Origin: JAOUEA01 sp038249195
GTDB taxonomy: Bacteria; Actinomycetota; UBA4738; HRBIN12
Assembly: GCA_038249195.1 (NCBI GenBank)
Contig: JBBRWM010000004.1
Location: 186,001-250,000 of the forward strand
Direction of reading: 5' to 3'
DNA: 64,000 nucleotides
Shown: positions 52,241 to 61,185 of the stretch, piece by piece
Position numbering within the stretch: position 1 is the stretch's first letter
Layout: every line of letters starts with the position of its first letter
The notes under the pieces: generated by a model
The model's database searches: none
The model's input: the letters and a program-made list of their open reading frames with translations, nothing else
Told to the model about the DNA's origin: nothing
Made by a program: the position numbers and the translations under genes

Positions 52241-53275
52241 TTGGACGTGGACACGAAGGTCTCGGTGTCGTGCCACAGCGTCTGGAAGGTCTACGGACCG
52301 AAGGCGGAGAAGATCGTGGGCTCCGCCGACGCGGCCCTTTCGCGTTCGGAACTCCTCGAGAAGACCGGCTGCGTCGCGGCCGTGCGGGACGTCTCCTTCG
52401 AGGTCGCGCCCGGCGAGGTATTCGTGGTCATGGGCCTGTCCGGCTCCGGCAAATCGACGCTCGTGCGCATGATCAATCGCCTCCACGAGCCCACGAGCGG
52501 CCACGTGTTCGTAGACGGAGACGACGTCGTGGCCATGGACGACGAGCACCTGCGGGCGCTGCGCCGGAGCAAGATCAGCATGGTGTTCCAGCACTTCGGG
52601 CTGCTTCCGCATCGCACGATCCTGGACAACGTGGCGTTCGGGCTGGAGGTGCAGGGCTCCGACAAGGGGGCCCGCGCGGCACGCTCGCAGGAGGTGCTCG
52701 AACGAGTCGGGCTCGGTTCCTGGGGGCGGTCGTTCCCCGACGAGCTGTCGGGAGGCATGCAGCAGCGGGTCGGGCTGGCCCGCGCGCTGGCCACCGACCC
52801 CGAGATCATGCTCTTCGACGAGCCCTTCAGCGCGCTCGATCCGCTGATCCGCCGCGACATGCAGGACGAGGTCATCCGGCTCCAGCGCGAGGTGAAGAAG
52901 ACCATGATCTTCATCACCCACGACCTGATGGAGGCCCTGAAGCTCGGGGATCGGATCGCGATCATGAAGGACGGGGCGTTCGTGCAGGTCGGAACGCCCG
53001 AGGAGGTCGTTGCCCGTCCGGCAGATGACTACGTCGCCGACTTCACGCGCGACGTCCCCCGCACGCACGTCCTGACGGTGCGTGCGATCATGCGCTCGGG
53101 TGACGGGGAAGGCGACTACGCGGGTGACGTCGAGGCGACCACGATCGTGCGTGATCTGTTGCCGCGCCTGGTGGATCAGGAACGTCCCTTCCGCGTGCTG
53201 AGCGACGGCGTGCAGGTGGGCGCGGTCGATCGCGCGGCCGTGCTGGCCGCCATGGTGGACGGGGACGGTCCGTGA
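52241..53275 (+). CDS. proV: Glycine betaine/proline ABC transporter ATPase
   Basis: 344 residues. Begins with the ProV/OpuAA pattern (VWKVYGPKAEKI, then GCVAAVRDVSFEV), Walker A GLSGSGKSTLVRMINRL, FQHFGLLPHRTILDNVAFG, signature LSGGMQQR, Walker B IMLFDEPFSALDPLIRRDMQ, and ITHDLMEALKLGDRIAIMKDG. The C-terminal ~70 residues are shorter than two full CBS domains, so osmosensing via CBS may be reduced. TTG 52241 is 8 nt after GGGGGAGGGAG; GTG 52247 is an alternative. TTGCGC (52184-52189) and CACTAT (52207-52212) 17 nt apart could be the promoter. Overlaps proW by GTGA. Confidence 0.93.
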   Translation: MDVDTKVSVSCHSVWKVYGPKAEKIVGSADAALSRSELLEKTGCVAAVRDVSFEVAPGEVFVVMGLSGSGKSTLVRMINRLHEPTSGHVFVDGDDVVAMDDEHLRALRRSKISMVFQHFGLLPHRTILDNVAFGLEVQGSDKGARAARSQEVLERVGLGSWGRSFPDELSGGMQQRVGLARALATDPEIMLFDEPFSALDPLIRRDMQDEVIRLQREVKKTMIFITHDLMEALKLGDRIAIMKDGAFVQVGTPEEVVARPADDYVADFTRDVPRTHVLTVRAIMRSGDGEGDYAGDVEATTIVRDLLPRLVDQERPFRVLSDGVQVGAVDRAAVLAAMVDGDGP

Positions 53276-55344
53276 CGTTACACGCGCCGCCGTCCTCGGG
53301 GCTCGGCGAGCTTGAGCGCGAGGAGGCAGCCGAGCGGAGCGGCGTCGTCGAGCATCGCCGGCCCGCCCGGCGCCGATGGGCGCTGTGGGCGGGGATCGTC
53401 GTGGTGGCGATCGCCGTGGGGCTGCAGCTCACGGCGGGGTTCCCGAAGGCGCTGACGGTGGACGCGGCGAAGCCGTTCAACGACGTCGTCAACTGGGTGA
53501 TCGACAACCAGCGGACGAGCGCGCTCTTCGTGCACGGGATCACGCCCATGCAGACGGCGTTCCAATCGGTCTACGACAAGCTCGTCCTCCTCCTGTCCCG
53601 TCTGACGTGGCTCGGCCTCGTCACGCTGGCCGCCGCCATCGCGGGGGTCCTGGCCGGGTGGCGCATGGCGCTGCTCGCCGCGGGGGGGTTCTTGGCCTTC
53701 GGGGTGTTGGGGTTCTGGGAGGCGAGTATCGAGACGCTCGCGCTGATCATGATCTCGGTCGCGATCGCGGTGGGGGCGGGGATCCCCCTCGGCATCTGGG
53801 CGGGGCGTCACCCGCTCGTTGAGTCGGCGTTGCGCCCCGTCCTTGACGCGATGCAGACGGTCCCCGCGTTCTCGTACTTCGTGCCGTTCGCGCTCCTCCT
53901 GGGGATCGGCGCTCCCCCTTCCATCGCCGCCACCGTGATCTTCGCCATCCCCGCCGCGATCCGCTTGACGAGCCTTGGCATCCGGTCCGTTCCCGAGAGC
54001 TCGCTCGAGGTCGGTCGCTCCTTCGGCGCGACGTCGCGGCAGATGCTGCGCAAGGTGCAGCTGCCGCTCGCCAAGCCCTCGGTGATGCTCGGCGTGAACC
54101 AGAGCATCATGATGGCGCTCGGCATCGTCGTCCTGGCCGCGACGATCGGCGCGGGAGGTTTGGGCCAGGCCGTCCTGGACGCTCTCAGCACGCTGAACGT
54201 CGGCGAGGCGCTCGCGGCCGGCCTCGCGATCGTCGCCATGGCCATCGTGTTCGATCGCGTCACGTTCGCGTGGGGACGAGGGGATCGGGCGCGACGCCAC
54301 CCTGGTGGCACGCGCATCCTCGGGGTGGCGGTGTCGCGACGGGTGATCCTCGTGGTGGCGGCCATCGCCGTGGTCGCGGCCGTCATCATCGGACGCCAGG
54401 TACTGCGTCAGCAGGACTTCCCCGCGGGCCTCACCTGGTCCTTCTCGGCACCGGTGAACCAGGCGGAGTCGTGGGTGCTTCGGACCTTCGGTGGCCTCAC
54501 CACGGGCATGACCGGCGCGATGGTTCGCTACGCGCTCGACCCGCTGTTCAACCTCCTCACTGGCTTGCCGTGGTGGATGGTCTGCGGCTTCGCGGCCATC
54601 ATCGGTTGGGCCGTGTCGAGGAGATGGACGCTCCCGGTGATGGCTTTCCTCCTCCTGGCGGCGGTCGGGGTCATCGGGATGTGGGATCCGGCGATGAACA
54701 CGCTGAGCCAGGTGCTCGTGGCCGTCGGCATCGCCGTTGTCTTCGCCATCCCCCTCGGGGTCTGGTCCGGGAAGAGCGACCGGGCCCATGCGGTCTTCAA
54801 GCCCATCCTGGACACGATGCAGACCATGCCCCAGTTCGTCTATCTCGTTCCGGCCGTGGCCCTGTTCGGGGTGGGACGCGTGCCGGGGGTGATCGCGGCT
54901 CTCGTCTACGCCCTGCCTCCGGGGATCCGTCTCACGGACCTCGGGATCCGGCAGGTGCCCGGGGACGTCGTCGAAGCCTCCAACGCGTTCGGCGCCACCT
55001 CGATGCAGACGTTGTGGAAGGTGCAGCTGCCGTTGGCGCGGCCGTCGATCATGCTCGGGGTGAACCAGACCGTCATCATGGTCTTCTCCGTGGTCATCAT
55101 CGCGGGGCTGGTCGGGGGGGCAGGGCTCGGCTATCTCGTCGTCCAGGGACTCTCGCACGACCCCGGGCTGGGCGTCGTGGCGGGCATCGCGATCTTGTTG
55201 ATGGCGATCGTGATCGATCGCATCACGCAGGCCCTCGGGCAGGCGTCGGCCGCGAGGAGAGCGTCCGCGCATGAGGAGGATTCGGTGATGGCCCCGTCCC
55301 GGGACCCGGCCGCCGACGTAGGAGAAGGGGAAGGTTCGCGATGA
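53272..55344 (+). CDS. proW: Double-length betaine ABC permease: two ProW units fused
   Basis: 690 residues, about twice a normal ProW. Two homologous permease units each have an N-terminal helical part, the binding-protein-dependent transport core and an EAA loop: LEVGRSFGATSRQMLRKVQLPLAKP (~255) and VEASNAFGATSMQTLWKVQLPLARP (~570). Each core ends with a VNQ(S/T)-containing helix. Most betaine importers use two copies of one ProW; here one chain supplies both halves and the two halves have drifted apart. Cytoplasmic linker ~340-355 (DRARRHPGG). GTG start overlaps proV, and the stop overlaps proX by ATGA. Confidence 0.92.
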   Translation: MTLHAPPSSGLGELEREEAAERSGVVEHRRPARRRWALWAGIVVVAIAVGLQLTAGFPKALTVDAAKPFNDVVNWVIDNQRTSALFVHGITPMQTAFQSVYDKLVLLLSRLTWLGLVTLAAAIAGVLAGWRMALLAAGGFLAFGVLGFWEASIETLALIMISVAIAVGAGIPLGIWAGRHPLVESALRPVLDAMQTVPAFSYFVPFALLLGIGAPPSIAATVIFAIPAAIRLTSLGIRSVPESSLEVGRSFGATSRQMLRKVQLPLAKPSVMLGVNQSIMMALGIVVLAATIGAGGLGQAVLDALSTLNVGEALAAGLAIVAMAIVFDRVTFAWGRGDRARRHPGGTRILGVAVSRRVILVVAAIAVVAAVIIGRQVLRQQDFPAGLTWSFSAPVNQAESWVLRTFGGLTTGMTGAMVRYALDPLFNLLTGLPWWMVCGFAAIIGWAVSRRWTLPVMAFLLLAAVGVIGMWDPAMNTLSQVLVAVGIAVVFAIPLGVWSGKSDRAHAVFKPILDTMQTMPQFVYLVPAVALFGVGRVPGVIAALVYALPPGIRLTDLGIRQVPGDVVEASNAFGATSMQTLWKVQLPLARPSIMLGVNQTVIMVFSVVIIAGLVGGAGLGYLVVQGLSHDPGLGVVAGIAILLMAIVIDRITQALGQASAARRASAHEEDSVMAPSRDPAADVGEGEGSR

Positions 55345-56369
55345 GAGGAGCAGGGATGACCAAGCGAGGTTGGGCGATCGGCGCGTTCGCGGTGGCGATC
55401 GTGTTGCTCATGAGCGCCTGCAGCGACGTGAAGGACAACTCGAGCGCGTCGGGGAGCGCGTCGGGGAGTTCCGCGCCCGACAACTCCGGTACGACGGTCA
55501 CGTTCGCGATCAACCCGTGGGTCGGGTCGGCCGCCAACGTCGCCGTGGCGGAGCAGCTGCTGCAGGACAAGCTCGGCTACACGGTTGACAGCAAGAAGAT
55601 CTCCGAGTACGCGCAGTTCCCCGCGATCGCGAAGGGGCAGATCGACGCCACCCTCGAGGTATGGCCTTCCGGGCACGCGGAGGACTACAAGAAGTACATC
55701 GGATCCGGCAACGGCGTGGTGGACGGGGGTCCGCTCGGGGTGACCGGTCAGATCGGCTGGTGGTTCCCGACCTACATGCTGGACGCACATCCCGAGCTCA
55801 AGACCTGGGAGGGCCTGAAGGGCAACGAGACCCTGTTCCAGACCAGCGAGACGCCGGGCCAGGGCCAGATCCTCGACGGCGATCCGAGCTTCGTGACCTT
55901 CGATCAGCCCATCGCCGACAACCTCGGACTCAACATGAAGGTCGTCTACGGCGGCTCGGAAGACGCGGAGCTGTCGGCACTCGACGCGGCGTACCAGAAG
56001 AAGGGCCCCATCCTCATGTACTTCTGGACCCCCCACTGGGCCCAGCAGAAGTACGACCTGACGATGATGAAGCTCCCCGACGTGACGCCCGCCTGCGAGC
56101 AGGCAGCGGCGGGCGACGCCAGCAAGTACGCGTGCGCCTACCCGCAGGACGACCTGTACAAGGCGTTCAACCAGGACCTCCAGACGAAGGCGCCCGCCGC
56201 CTTCGCCTTCTTGAGCGCGATGAGCTACACGAACGACGACCAGAACATCATCGGTCTCGGCATCAGCAAGGGGGACGACCCCGCGAAGGCCGCTCAGGAC
56301 TGGATCGACCAGAACCCGCAGGTCTGGCAGCCCTGGGTGGACGCCGGGATGGCGGCGCAGCCGGCGTAG
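55341..56369 (+). CDS. proX: Glycine betaine-binding lipoprotein (ProX/OpuAC)
   Basis: 342 residues. Lipoprotein signal ends AIVLLMSAC near residue 27, then a Ser/Gly-rich tether. The OpuAC-type domain begins VTFAINPWVGSAANVAVAEQLLQDKLGY, with conserved Trp residues that form the aromatic box for the trimethylammonium group (PWVG, LEVWPSGH, IGWWFPTYM, MYFWTPHW). It captures betaine or proline betaine outside the membrane. ATG 55341 overlaps the proW stop; ATG 55356 after AGAGGAGCAGGG is an equally good start. Hairpin at 56397-56416 follows. Confidence 0.93.
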   Translation: MRGAGMTKRGWAIGAFAVAIVLLMSACSDVKDNSSASGSASGSSAPDNSGTTVTFAINPWVGSAANVAVAEQLLQDKLGYTVDSKKISEYAQFPAIAKGQIDATLEVWPSGHAEDYKKYIGSGNGVVDGGPLGVTGQIGWWFPTYMLDAHPELKTWEGLKGNETLFQTSETPGQGQILDGDPSFVTFDQPIADNLGLNMKVVYGGSEDAELSALDAAYQKKGPILMYFWTPHWAQQKYDLTMMKLPDVTPACEQAAAGDASKYACAYPQDDLYKAFNQDLQTKAPAAFAFLSAMSYTNDDQNIIGLGISKGDDPAKAAQDWIDQNPQVWQPWVDAGMAAQPA

Positions 56370-56396
56370 CCCGTCCGGCACGGATGACGCACGGTC

Positions 56397-56416
56397 GGGG
56401 CGGCTTCGGCCGCCCC
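56397..56416 (+). terminator. UUCG-tetraloop hairpin after proX
   Basis: GGGGCGGC pairs perfectly with GCCGCCCC around a TTCG loop. No U tract. It may terminate or attenuate proVWX transcription ahead of the aldehyde dehydrogenase gene. Confidence 0.6.
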
Positions 56417-56436
56417 GCGTGCGCCGGGAGGGAGCC

Positions 56437-57885
56437 ATGGGGCACGAGACCGGCCTGTACATCGGCGGCGCGTGGGGTCCGGCCGAAGACGGCGCCGCGT
56501 TCGAGGCCACGAGCCCGTCGACGGGCGCCGTGATCGGCTCCGTCGCCGCCGGGACGCGCGGCGACGCCCGGCGGGCCATCGAGGCCGCGCGCGCGGCCTT
56601 CCCCGCCTGGTCGGCCGCCGGGCCGTTCGCCTGGGCGGCCGTCATGCGGCGTGTGGCGGTAGCCATCGACGGGCGGCGTGAGGCGCTGGCGCGCGTGCTC
56701 TCCTCGGACCAGGGCAAGCCGCTGGCGGCAGAAGCTCGCGATGAGGTCGAGGAACTGATCGCGTACTTCGAGATGGCCGCGGCCGACGCGGTGCGCATGG
56801 AGGGTGTGCTGCCGCCGTCCGTGGACCCCGCCAAACGCGTGCTCCTGCAGCGGATCCCGCGTGGCGTCGTCTCCGTGATCAGCCCATGGAACTGGCCCTA
56901 CACGATGCCGGCGGAGATCCTCGCACCGGCGATCGCCTACGGGAACACCGTGGCGTGGGCTCCCGCCCCCACCACGTCGCTGTGCGCGACCGAGCTCATC
57001 CGCTGTCTCGAGGCCGCCGACGTGCCGCCCGGGGTGGTGAACTTGGTCACGGGCCCCGGCCCGGTGGTGGGCGACGAGCTCGCGGCGAACCCCGGCACGC
57101 AGGCGGTCGGGTTCATCGGTTCGATCGCCACCGGCCTGACGGTGGCCGCGCGCGCGGCCGGCAAGGACCTCCTGCTCGAGATGGGAGGCAACGGCCCTCT
57201 CGTGATCATGGAGGACGCCAACCTCGACGCGGCGGTCGATGCGACGCTGGTGGCCGCCTTCCTCAACGCGGGGCAGAGCTGCACCGCCGGGGAGCGCATC
57301 CTCGTGCACGCGGACGTGAAGGACGCCTACGTGGGCAAGCTCGCCGCGGCAGTGTCGGAGCGGATCCATCTCGGCGATCCGTTCGACGACGCCACGACGA
57401 TGGGGCCGCTGAACAACGAAGCCACGGCGGACAAGACCGAACGTCACGTGCGCGACGCCCTCGACCGGGGCGCCACCCTGCTCGCGGGGGGCGAGCGAGC
57501 CCCCCGACACGGCAGCGACCTGTTCTTCGAGGCCACCGTCCTAGACAACGTCACGCAGGAGATGGAGGTGGCGCGGGAGGAGACGTTCGGGCCCGTGGTG
57601 CCCATCACGGCCATCCGCGACGAGGACGAGGCGATCGCGCTCGTCAACGCGTCGCCCTACGGCCTGCTCACCGCCATCTTCACGGCGTATCTGCAGCGTG
57701 GGTTGCGCTACGCGGAGTCGGTTCGCGCCGGATGGGTGAACGTGAACGAGGGCACGAACTACTGGGAGCCGCACCTGCCGTTCGGCGGGGGCTCGGGCTC
57801 CCGCAGCGGCGTGGGCCGGGTGGGCGGGCGGTTCTCGATGGATCGGCTCACCGAGCTGAAGACGGTCGTGCTCAACCTCGGCTGA
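56437..57885 (+). CDS. Aldehyde dehydrogenase (second in window)
   Basis: 482 residues, complete. Coenzyme region VISPWNWPYTMPAEILAPAIAYGN, catalytic Glu in LLEMGGNGPLVIMEDANLD and Cys282 in NAGQSCTAGERI. It is ~30-40% like the ALDH at 37361 by inspection and belongs to a different subgroup (SCTAGER rather than ICSAGSR; WAPAPTTSL rather than LKPAEQTPL). Between the betaine transporter and the flavoprotein operon, betaine aldehyde is the natural substrate guess; formaldehyde or succinate semialdehyde cannot be excluded. ATG 56437 follows GGGAGGGAGCC. Confidence 0.88.
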   Translation: MGHETGLYIGGAWGPAEDGAAFEATSPSTGAVIGSVAAGTRGDARRAIEAARAAFPAWSAAGPFAWAAVMRRVAVAIDGRREALARVLSSDQGKPLAAEARDEVEELIAYFEMAAADAVRMEGVLPPSVDPAKRVLLQRIPRGVVSVISPWNWPYTMPAEILAPAIAYGNTVAWAPAPTTSLCATELIRCLEAADVPPGVVNLVTGPGPVVGDELAANPGTQAVGFIGSIATGLTVAARAAGKDLLLEMGGNGPLVIMEDANLDAAVDATLVAAFLNAGQSCTAGERILVHADVKDAYVGKLAAAVSERIHLGDPFDDATTMGPLNNEATADKTERHVRDALDRGATLLAGGERAPRHGSDLFFEATVLDNVTQEMEVAREETFGPVVPITAIRDEDEAIALVNASPYGLLTAIFTAYLQRGLRYAESVRAGWVNVNEGTNYWEPHLPFGGGSGSRSGVGRVGGRFSMDRLTELKTVVLNLG

Positions 57886-57897
57886 ACGAGGCTCCGT

Positions 57898-57934
57898 GTT
57901 GCTGTGCGCGCAACTGGAACTTTGCTGCCGCAAC
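57898..57934. promoter_or_regulatory. Inverted repeats GTTGC-N7-GCAAC and TTTGC-N4-GCAAC before the flavoprotein operon
   Basis: GTTGC (57898-57902), 7 nt, GCAAC (57910-57914), identical in arms and spacing to the betA/proV site at 52160-52176. A second, imperfect pair follows: TTTGC (57921-57925), 4 nt, GCAAC (57930-57934). They lie ~55-90 nt before the start codon of the dimethylglycine dehydrogenase-like gene. Confidence 0.55.
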
Positions 57935-57986
57935 GGTGGGTGAGAACATCGCGGAGTCGCGGCGAGGCGCCGCGCTGAGGAGCGAC

Positions 57987-60461
57987 ATGCGGAACCGAGC
58001 CCAGACCGTGATCGTCGGCGCCGGGATCGTCGGCGTGAGCGCCGCGTATCACCTCGCGAACCTCGGCGCGAGCGACGTCCTCGTGATCGATCAGGGGCCC
58101 CTGTTCGCGACCGGCGGCTCGACATCGCATGCCCCGGGGATCGTGTTCCAGACCAACCCGTCGCGGACGATGTGCTGTCTCGCCCGCGACTCGGTGGGCC
58201 TCTACGCGGACATCGACCTCGATGGCGAGCGATGCTGGTACGGGACGGGGAGCCTCGAGGTGGCGACCACGCCCGAGCGGGTCGAGGAGCTCAAGCGCAG
58301 ACAGGGGTTCGCGCGTTCCTACGCGATCGGCGGTTCCGAGCTCCTGGACCCCGAGGAGGCCGCCCACAAGAGCCCGCTGCTCGACGCCGGATCGATCCTG
58401 GCGGCGCTGTGGGTCCCGGGCGACGGCGCCGCGAAGTCGGTGCAGATCGTGACGCGATTGGCGCGCGATGCGGAGTCTGGCGGGGTGACATTCGAGGGCG
58501 GCGTCAGGGTGACGGGGTTCGAGCGGCAGGACGGCCGCGTGCGCGCCGTCGAGACCGACCGGGGGCGGATCGAATGCGAACGGGTCTTGATCTGCGCCGG
58601 GTTCTGGGGGCCGACCGTCGGCGCCCTCGCCGGCGTGCCGATCCCGCTCGTAGCCGTGCAACACCAGCTCGTGTGGACGGATCCGGTCCCCGGTCTCGAG
58701 GCGCTCGCAGGGGACACCTGGATGCAACAGCCCGTGGTGCGGCATCAGGACCGCTCTTCGTACTTCCGCCAGCGCGACGACCATTTCGGTGTGGGGAACT
58801 ATCGCCACGAACCGATCGTCACCCCGCAGGAGGAGATCCGGCCCACGGGCGAGGGGCCGATGCCATCATTGATGCCCTGGACCCCCCACGATTTCGATGT
58901 GTGCGAAGCCGAGGCGGGGCGGCTGTTCCCGGCATTGCGGGGCGCGATGCGCCCGTCCGATCCGGCCCGGTCGCTCAACGGGATGTTCAGCTTCACGCCC
59001 GACGGTGGATCCGTGGTGGGCGAGAGCGCGGCGGTCCGCGGCGTGTGGGTGTGCGAGGCCGTCTGGGTGACCCACGCGGCCGGCATGGCGCGGCAGGTCG
59101 CCGAGTGGATGGTCGAGGGCGAGCCCTCCTACGACCTCGCAGAGGCCGACGCCAACCGCTTCTACCCGTTCCAGACGTCGGCGCCCTACGTCGTGGAGCG
59201 GGGGAAGCAGCAGTACCGCGAGGTGTACGACATCATCCACCCACTGCAACAGCCGGCGCGGCCGCGGAACCTTCGCCTCACGCCGTTCTTCGCGCGCCAC
59301 CAGGCGCTCGACGCCGAGTTCTTCACGGGGGCGGGCTGGGAGCGTCCCCAGTGGTTCCAGGCGAACCGCGACCTGGTTGGTGGCGTCACGCACGAATGGG
59401 CGCGGCGCAGTGGCTGGGCGTCCCGGGGCTGGTCGCCCGAGGTGGGCGCCGAGCACCTGGCCACCCGCGCGGACGCGGCGCTGTTCGACATCACGCCGTT
59501 CGCCAAGTTCGACGTCAACGGCTCCGACGCGCTCGCCTACCTGGAGCGCGTCTTCGCGAACCAAATCGACCGCCCGGTCGGGTCCATCGTCTACACCGCC
59601 GCGCTCACGCCGAGAGGCGGGATCCGCCTGGACCTGACGGTGATCCGCAAGGGCGAGGACCTGTTCCGCATCGTCACCGGCGGGGGGAGCGGCCAGCACG
59701 ACCTCGCGTGGCTGCGCGCCCAGATCCGCGAGGGGGAACGCGTCTCGATCGTGGAGCGAACCGGTTCGCTGTTCGCGCTGGGTCTGTGGGGACCGCGGGC
59801 GCGAGACCTCCTCGCGCAGGTGACCGACGCCGATGTCTCGAACGACGCGTTCCCCTACCTCACCGCCCGATATCTGAACGTTGGCGAGGTGGCCCCGGTG
59901 TGGGCGCAGCGCCTCAGCTACGCCGGCGAACTGGGCTGGGAGCTGTACGGCCAGTTCGCCATGGGGGACCGGGTCTGGGATCTGCTGTGGCAGGCCGGTC
60001 GCGGACATGGGCTCGTGGCGGGAGGGGGCGGCGCATTCGACTCGCTCAGGCTGGAGAAGGGGTACCGCCTGTGGGGTCAGGACATCAACACCGAGCACGA
60101 TCCCCTGGAGGCCGGGTTGGGGTTCGCGGTGCGCTGGGACAAGGAGTTCCAGGGCCGCGACGCGCTGGAGGCCATCCGCGACGCCGGCCCTTCGCGACGG
60201 TTGTCGTGCATGACCTTCGAGGACCCGCTCACCGTCGTGATGGGCAAGGAGCCGATCTGGCACGAGGGCCGCGTCGTGAGCTACGTGACGTCCGCCGCCT
60301 TCGGCTACTCGGTGGGCCGCGGGATCGTCTACGGCTACCTCCCCGCCGAGCTGGCGGTCGCGGGCACGTCCGTGGAGGTCGAGTACTTCGGCGTGCGGCA
60401 CGCCGCCACGGTGGCGAACGAGCCGCTGTGGGATCCCAAGGGCGAACGACTCAAGGCATAG
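57987..60461 (+). CDS. Dimethylglycine/sarcosine dehydrogenase-like flavoprotein (DAO + GcvT)
   Basis: 824 residues, four domains. ~5-370: D-amino-acid-oxidase-type FAD domain (VIVGAGIVGVSAAYHLANLG) with His48 in GGSTSHAPG, the position of covalent FAD attachment in dimethylglycine and sarcosine dehydrogenases. ~375-430: linking FAO_M-like domain. ~435-730: GcvT folate-binding domain (DITPFAKFDVNGSDALAYLERV, YTAALTPRGGIRLDLTVIR, LSYAGELGWELYG). ~735-824: GcvT C-terminal barrel. Oxidises an N-methyl group and passes formaldehyde-level carbon to tetrahydrofolate. ATG 57987 follows GAGGAGCGAC. First gene of an operon with corrinoid-pathway genes 9 nt downstream onwards. Confidence 0.92.
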   Translation: MRNRAQTVIVGAGIVGVSAAYHLANLGASDVLVIDQGPLFATGGSTSHAPGIVFQTNPSRTMCCLARDSVGLYADIDLDGERCWYGTGSLEVATTPERVEELKRRQGFARSYAIGGSELLDPEEAAHKSPLLDAGSILAALWVPGDGAAKSVQIVTRLARDAESGGVTFEGGVRVTGFERQDGRVRAVETDRGRIECERVLICAGFWGPTVGALAGVPIPLVAVQHQLVWTDPVPGLEALAGDTWMQQPVVRHQDRSSYFRQRDDHFGVGNYRHEPIVTPQEEIRPTGEGPMPSLMPWTPHDFDVCEAEAGRLFPALRGAMRPSDPARSLNGMFSFTPDGGSVVGESAAVRGVWVCEAVWVTHAAGMARQVAEWMVEGEPSYDLAEADANRFYPFQTSAPYVVERGKQQYREVYDIIHPLQQPARPRNLRLTPFFARHQALDAEFFTGAGWERPQWFQANRDLVGGVTHEWARRSGWASRGWSPEVGAEHLATRADAALFDITPFAKFDVNGSDALAYLERVFANQIDRPVGSIVYTAALTPRGGIRLDLTVIRKGEDLFRIVTGGGSGQHDLAWLRAQIREGERVSIVERTGSLFALGLWGPRARDLLAQVTDADVSNDAFPYLTARYLNVGEVAPVWAQRLSYAGELGWELYGQFAMGDRVWDLLWQAGRGHGLVAGGGGAFDSLRLEKGYRLWGQDINTEHDPLEAGLGFAVRWDKEFQGRDALEAIRDAGPSRRLSCMTFEDPLTVVMGKEPIWHEGRVVSYVTSAAFGYSVGRGIVYGYLPAELAVAGTSVEVEYFGVRHAATVANEPLWDPKGERLKA

Positions 60462-60470
60462 GAGCCGACC

Positions 60471-61163
60471 ATGAGCGATCAGGAACTTGACCTCTCGTCC
60501 CTAGCGGACGACGAGCTCGTGAGCCAGATGCACGACGACCTCTACGACGGTCTCGCCGATGAGATCGTGGAGGGCACGAACCTGCTGCTGGGCCGGGGGT
60601 GGGCGCCCGACCGCGTGCTGAACGACGCGTTGGTGGAGGGCATGCGGATCGTGGGGATCGACTTCCGCGACGGCATCCTGTTCGTGCCGGAGGTCCTGCT
60701 GGCCGCGAACGCCATGAAGGCCGGGATGGCGATCCTGCGGCCGTTGCTGGCGGAGACCGGGGCCGAGCCGATCGGCAAGGTCGTGATCGGCACGGTGAAG
60801 GGCGACATCCACGACATCGGCAAGAACCTCGTGGCGATGATGCTGGAGGGCGCGGGCTTCGAGGTGATCGACCTGGGCATCAACAACCCGGTGGAGAAGT
60901 ACCTCGCGGCGTTGGAGGAGCATCAGCCCGACATCCTCGGGATGAGCGCGCTGCTCACCACCACGATGCCCTACATGAAGGTCGTGATCGATGAGCTCTC
61001 GGCGCGCGGCATGCGCGAGCGCTACATCGTGCTCGTCGGAGGCGCACCGTTGAACGAGGAGTTCGGCAAGGCGGTGGGCGCCGACGCCTATTGCCGCGAT
61101 GCGGCCGTGGCCGCCGAGACCGCGCAGGCGCTCGTGATGGCCAAGCGCGCCGTGGCGTCCTGA
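60471..61163 (+). CDS. Corrinoid (cobamide-binding) methyl-carrier protein
   Basis: 230 residues. N-terminal helical cap domain (~1-100, EIVEGTNLLLGRGWAPDRVLNDALVEGMRIVGIDF) and a B12-binding Rossmann domain with DxHxxG as GDIHDIGKN; His114 is the lower axial cobalt ligand. Then LEGAGFEVIDLGINNPVEKYL, the GMSALLTTTMPYMK block and VLVGGAPLNEEFGKAVGADAY, as in MtbC/MtgC-type proteins. It accepts a methyl group on cob(I)amide from a substrate methyltransferase and hands it to the pterin methyltransferase encoded at 61494. ATG 60471 follows AGGAGCC. Confidence 0.94.
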   Translation: MSDQELDLSSLADDELVSQMHDDLYDGLADEIVEGTNLLLGRGWAPDRVLNDALVEGMRIVGIDFRDGILFVPEVLLAANAMKAGMAILRPLLAETGAEPIGKVVIGTVKGDIHDIGKNLVAMMLEGAGFEVIDLGINNPVEKYLAALEEHQPDILGMSALLTTTMPYMKVVIDELSARGMRERYIVLVGGAPLNEEFGKAVGADAYCRDAAVAAETAQALVMAKRAVAS

Positions 61164-61185
61164 GGGGTCGAGAGGAGCTCCCGCG

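Noticed and set aside
53278..55272. Long minus-strand frame opposite proW
   Set aside because: Same antisense effect; composition is Arg/His/Asp-rich and unlike any protein family.
57886..57986. Riboswitch (glycine or cobalamin type) before the flavoprotein operon
   Set aside because: The 100-bp leader is too short for a cobalamin riboswitch and shows none of the conserved box sequences; the inverted repeats are better explained as protein sites.
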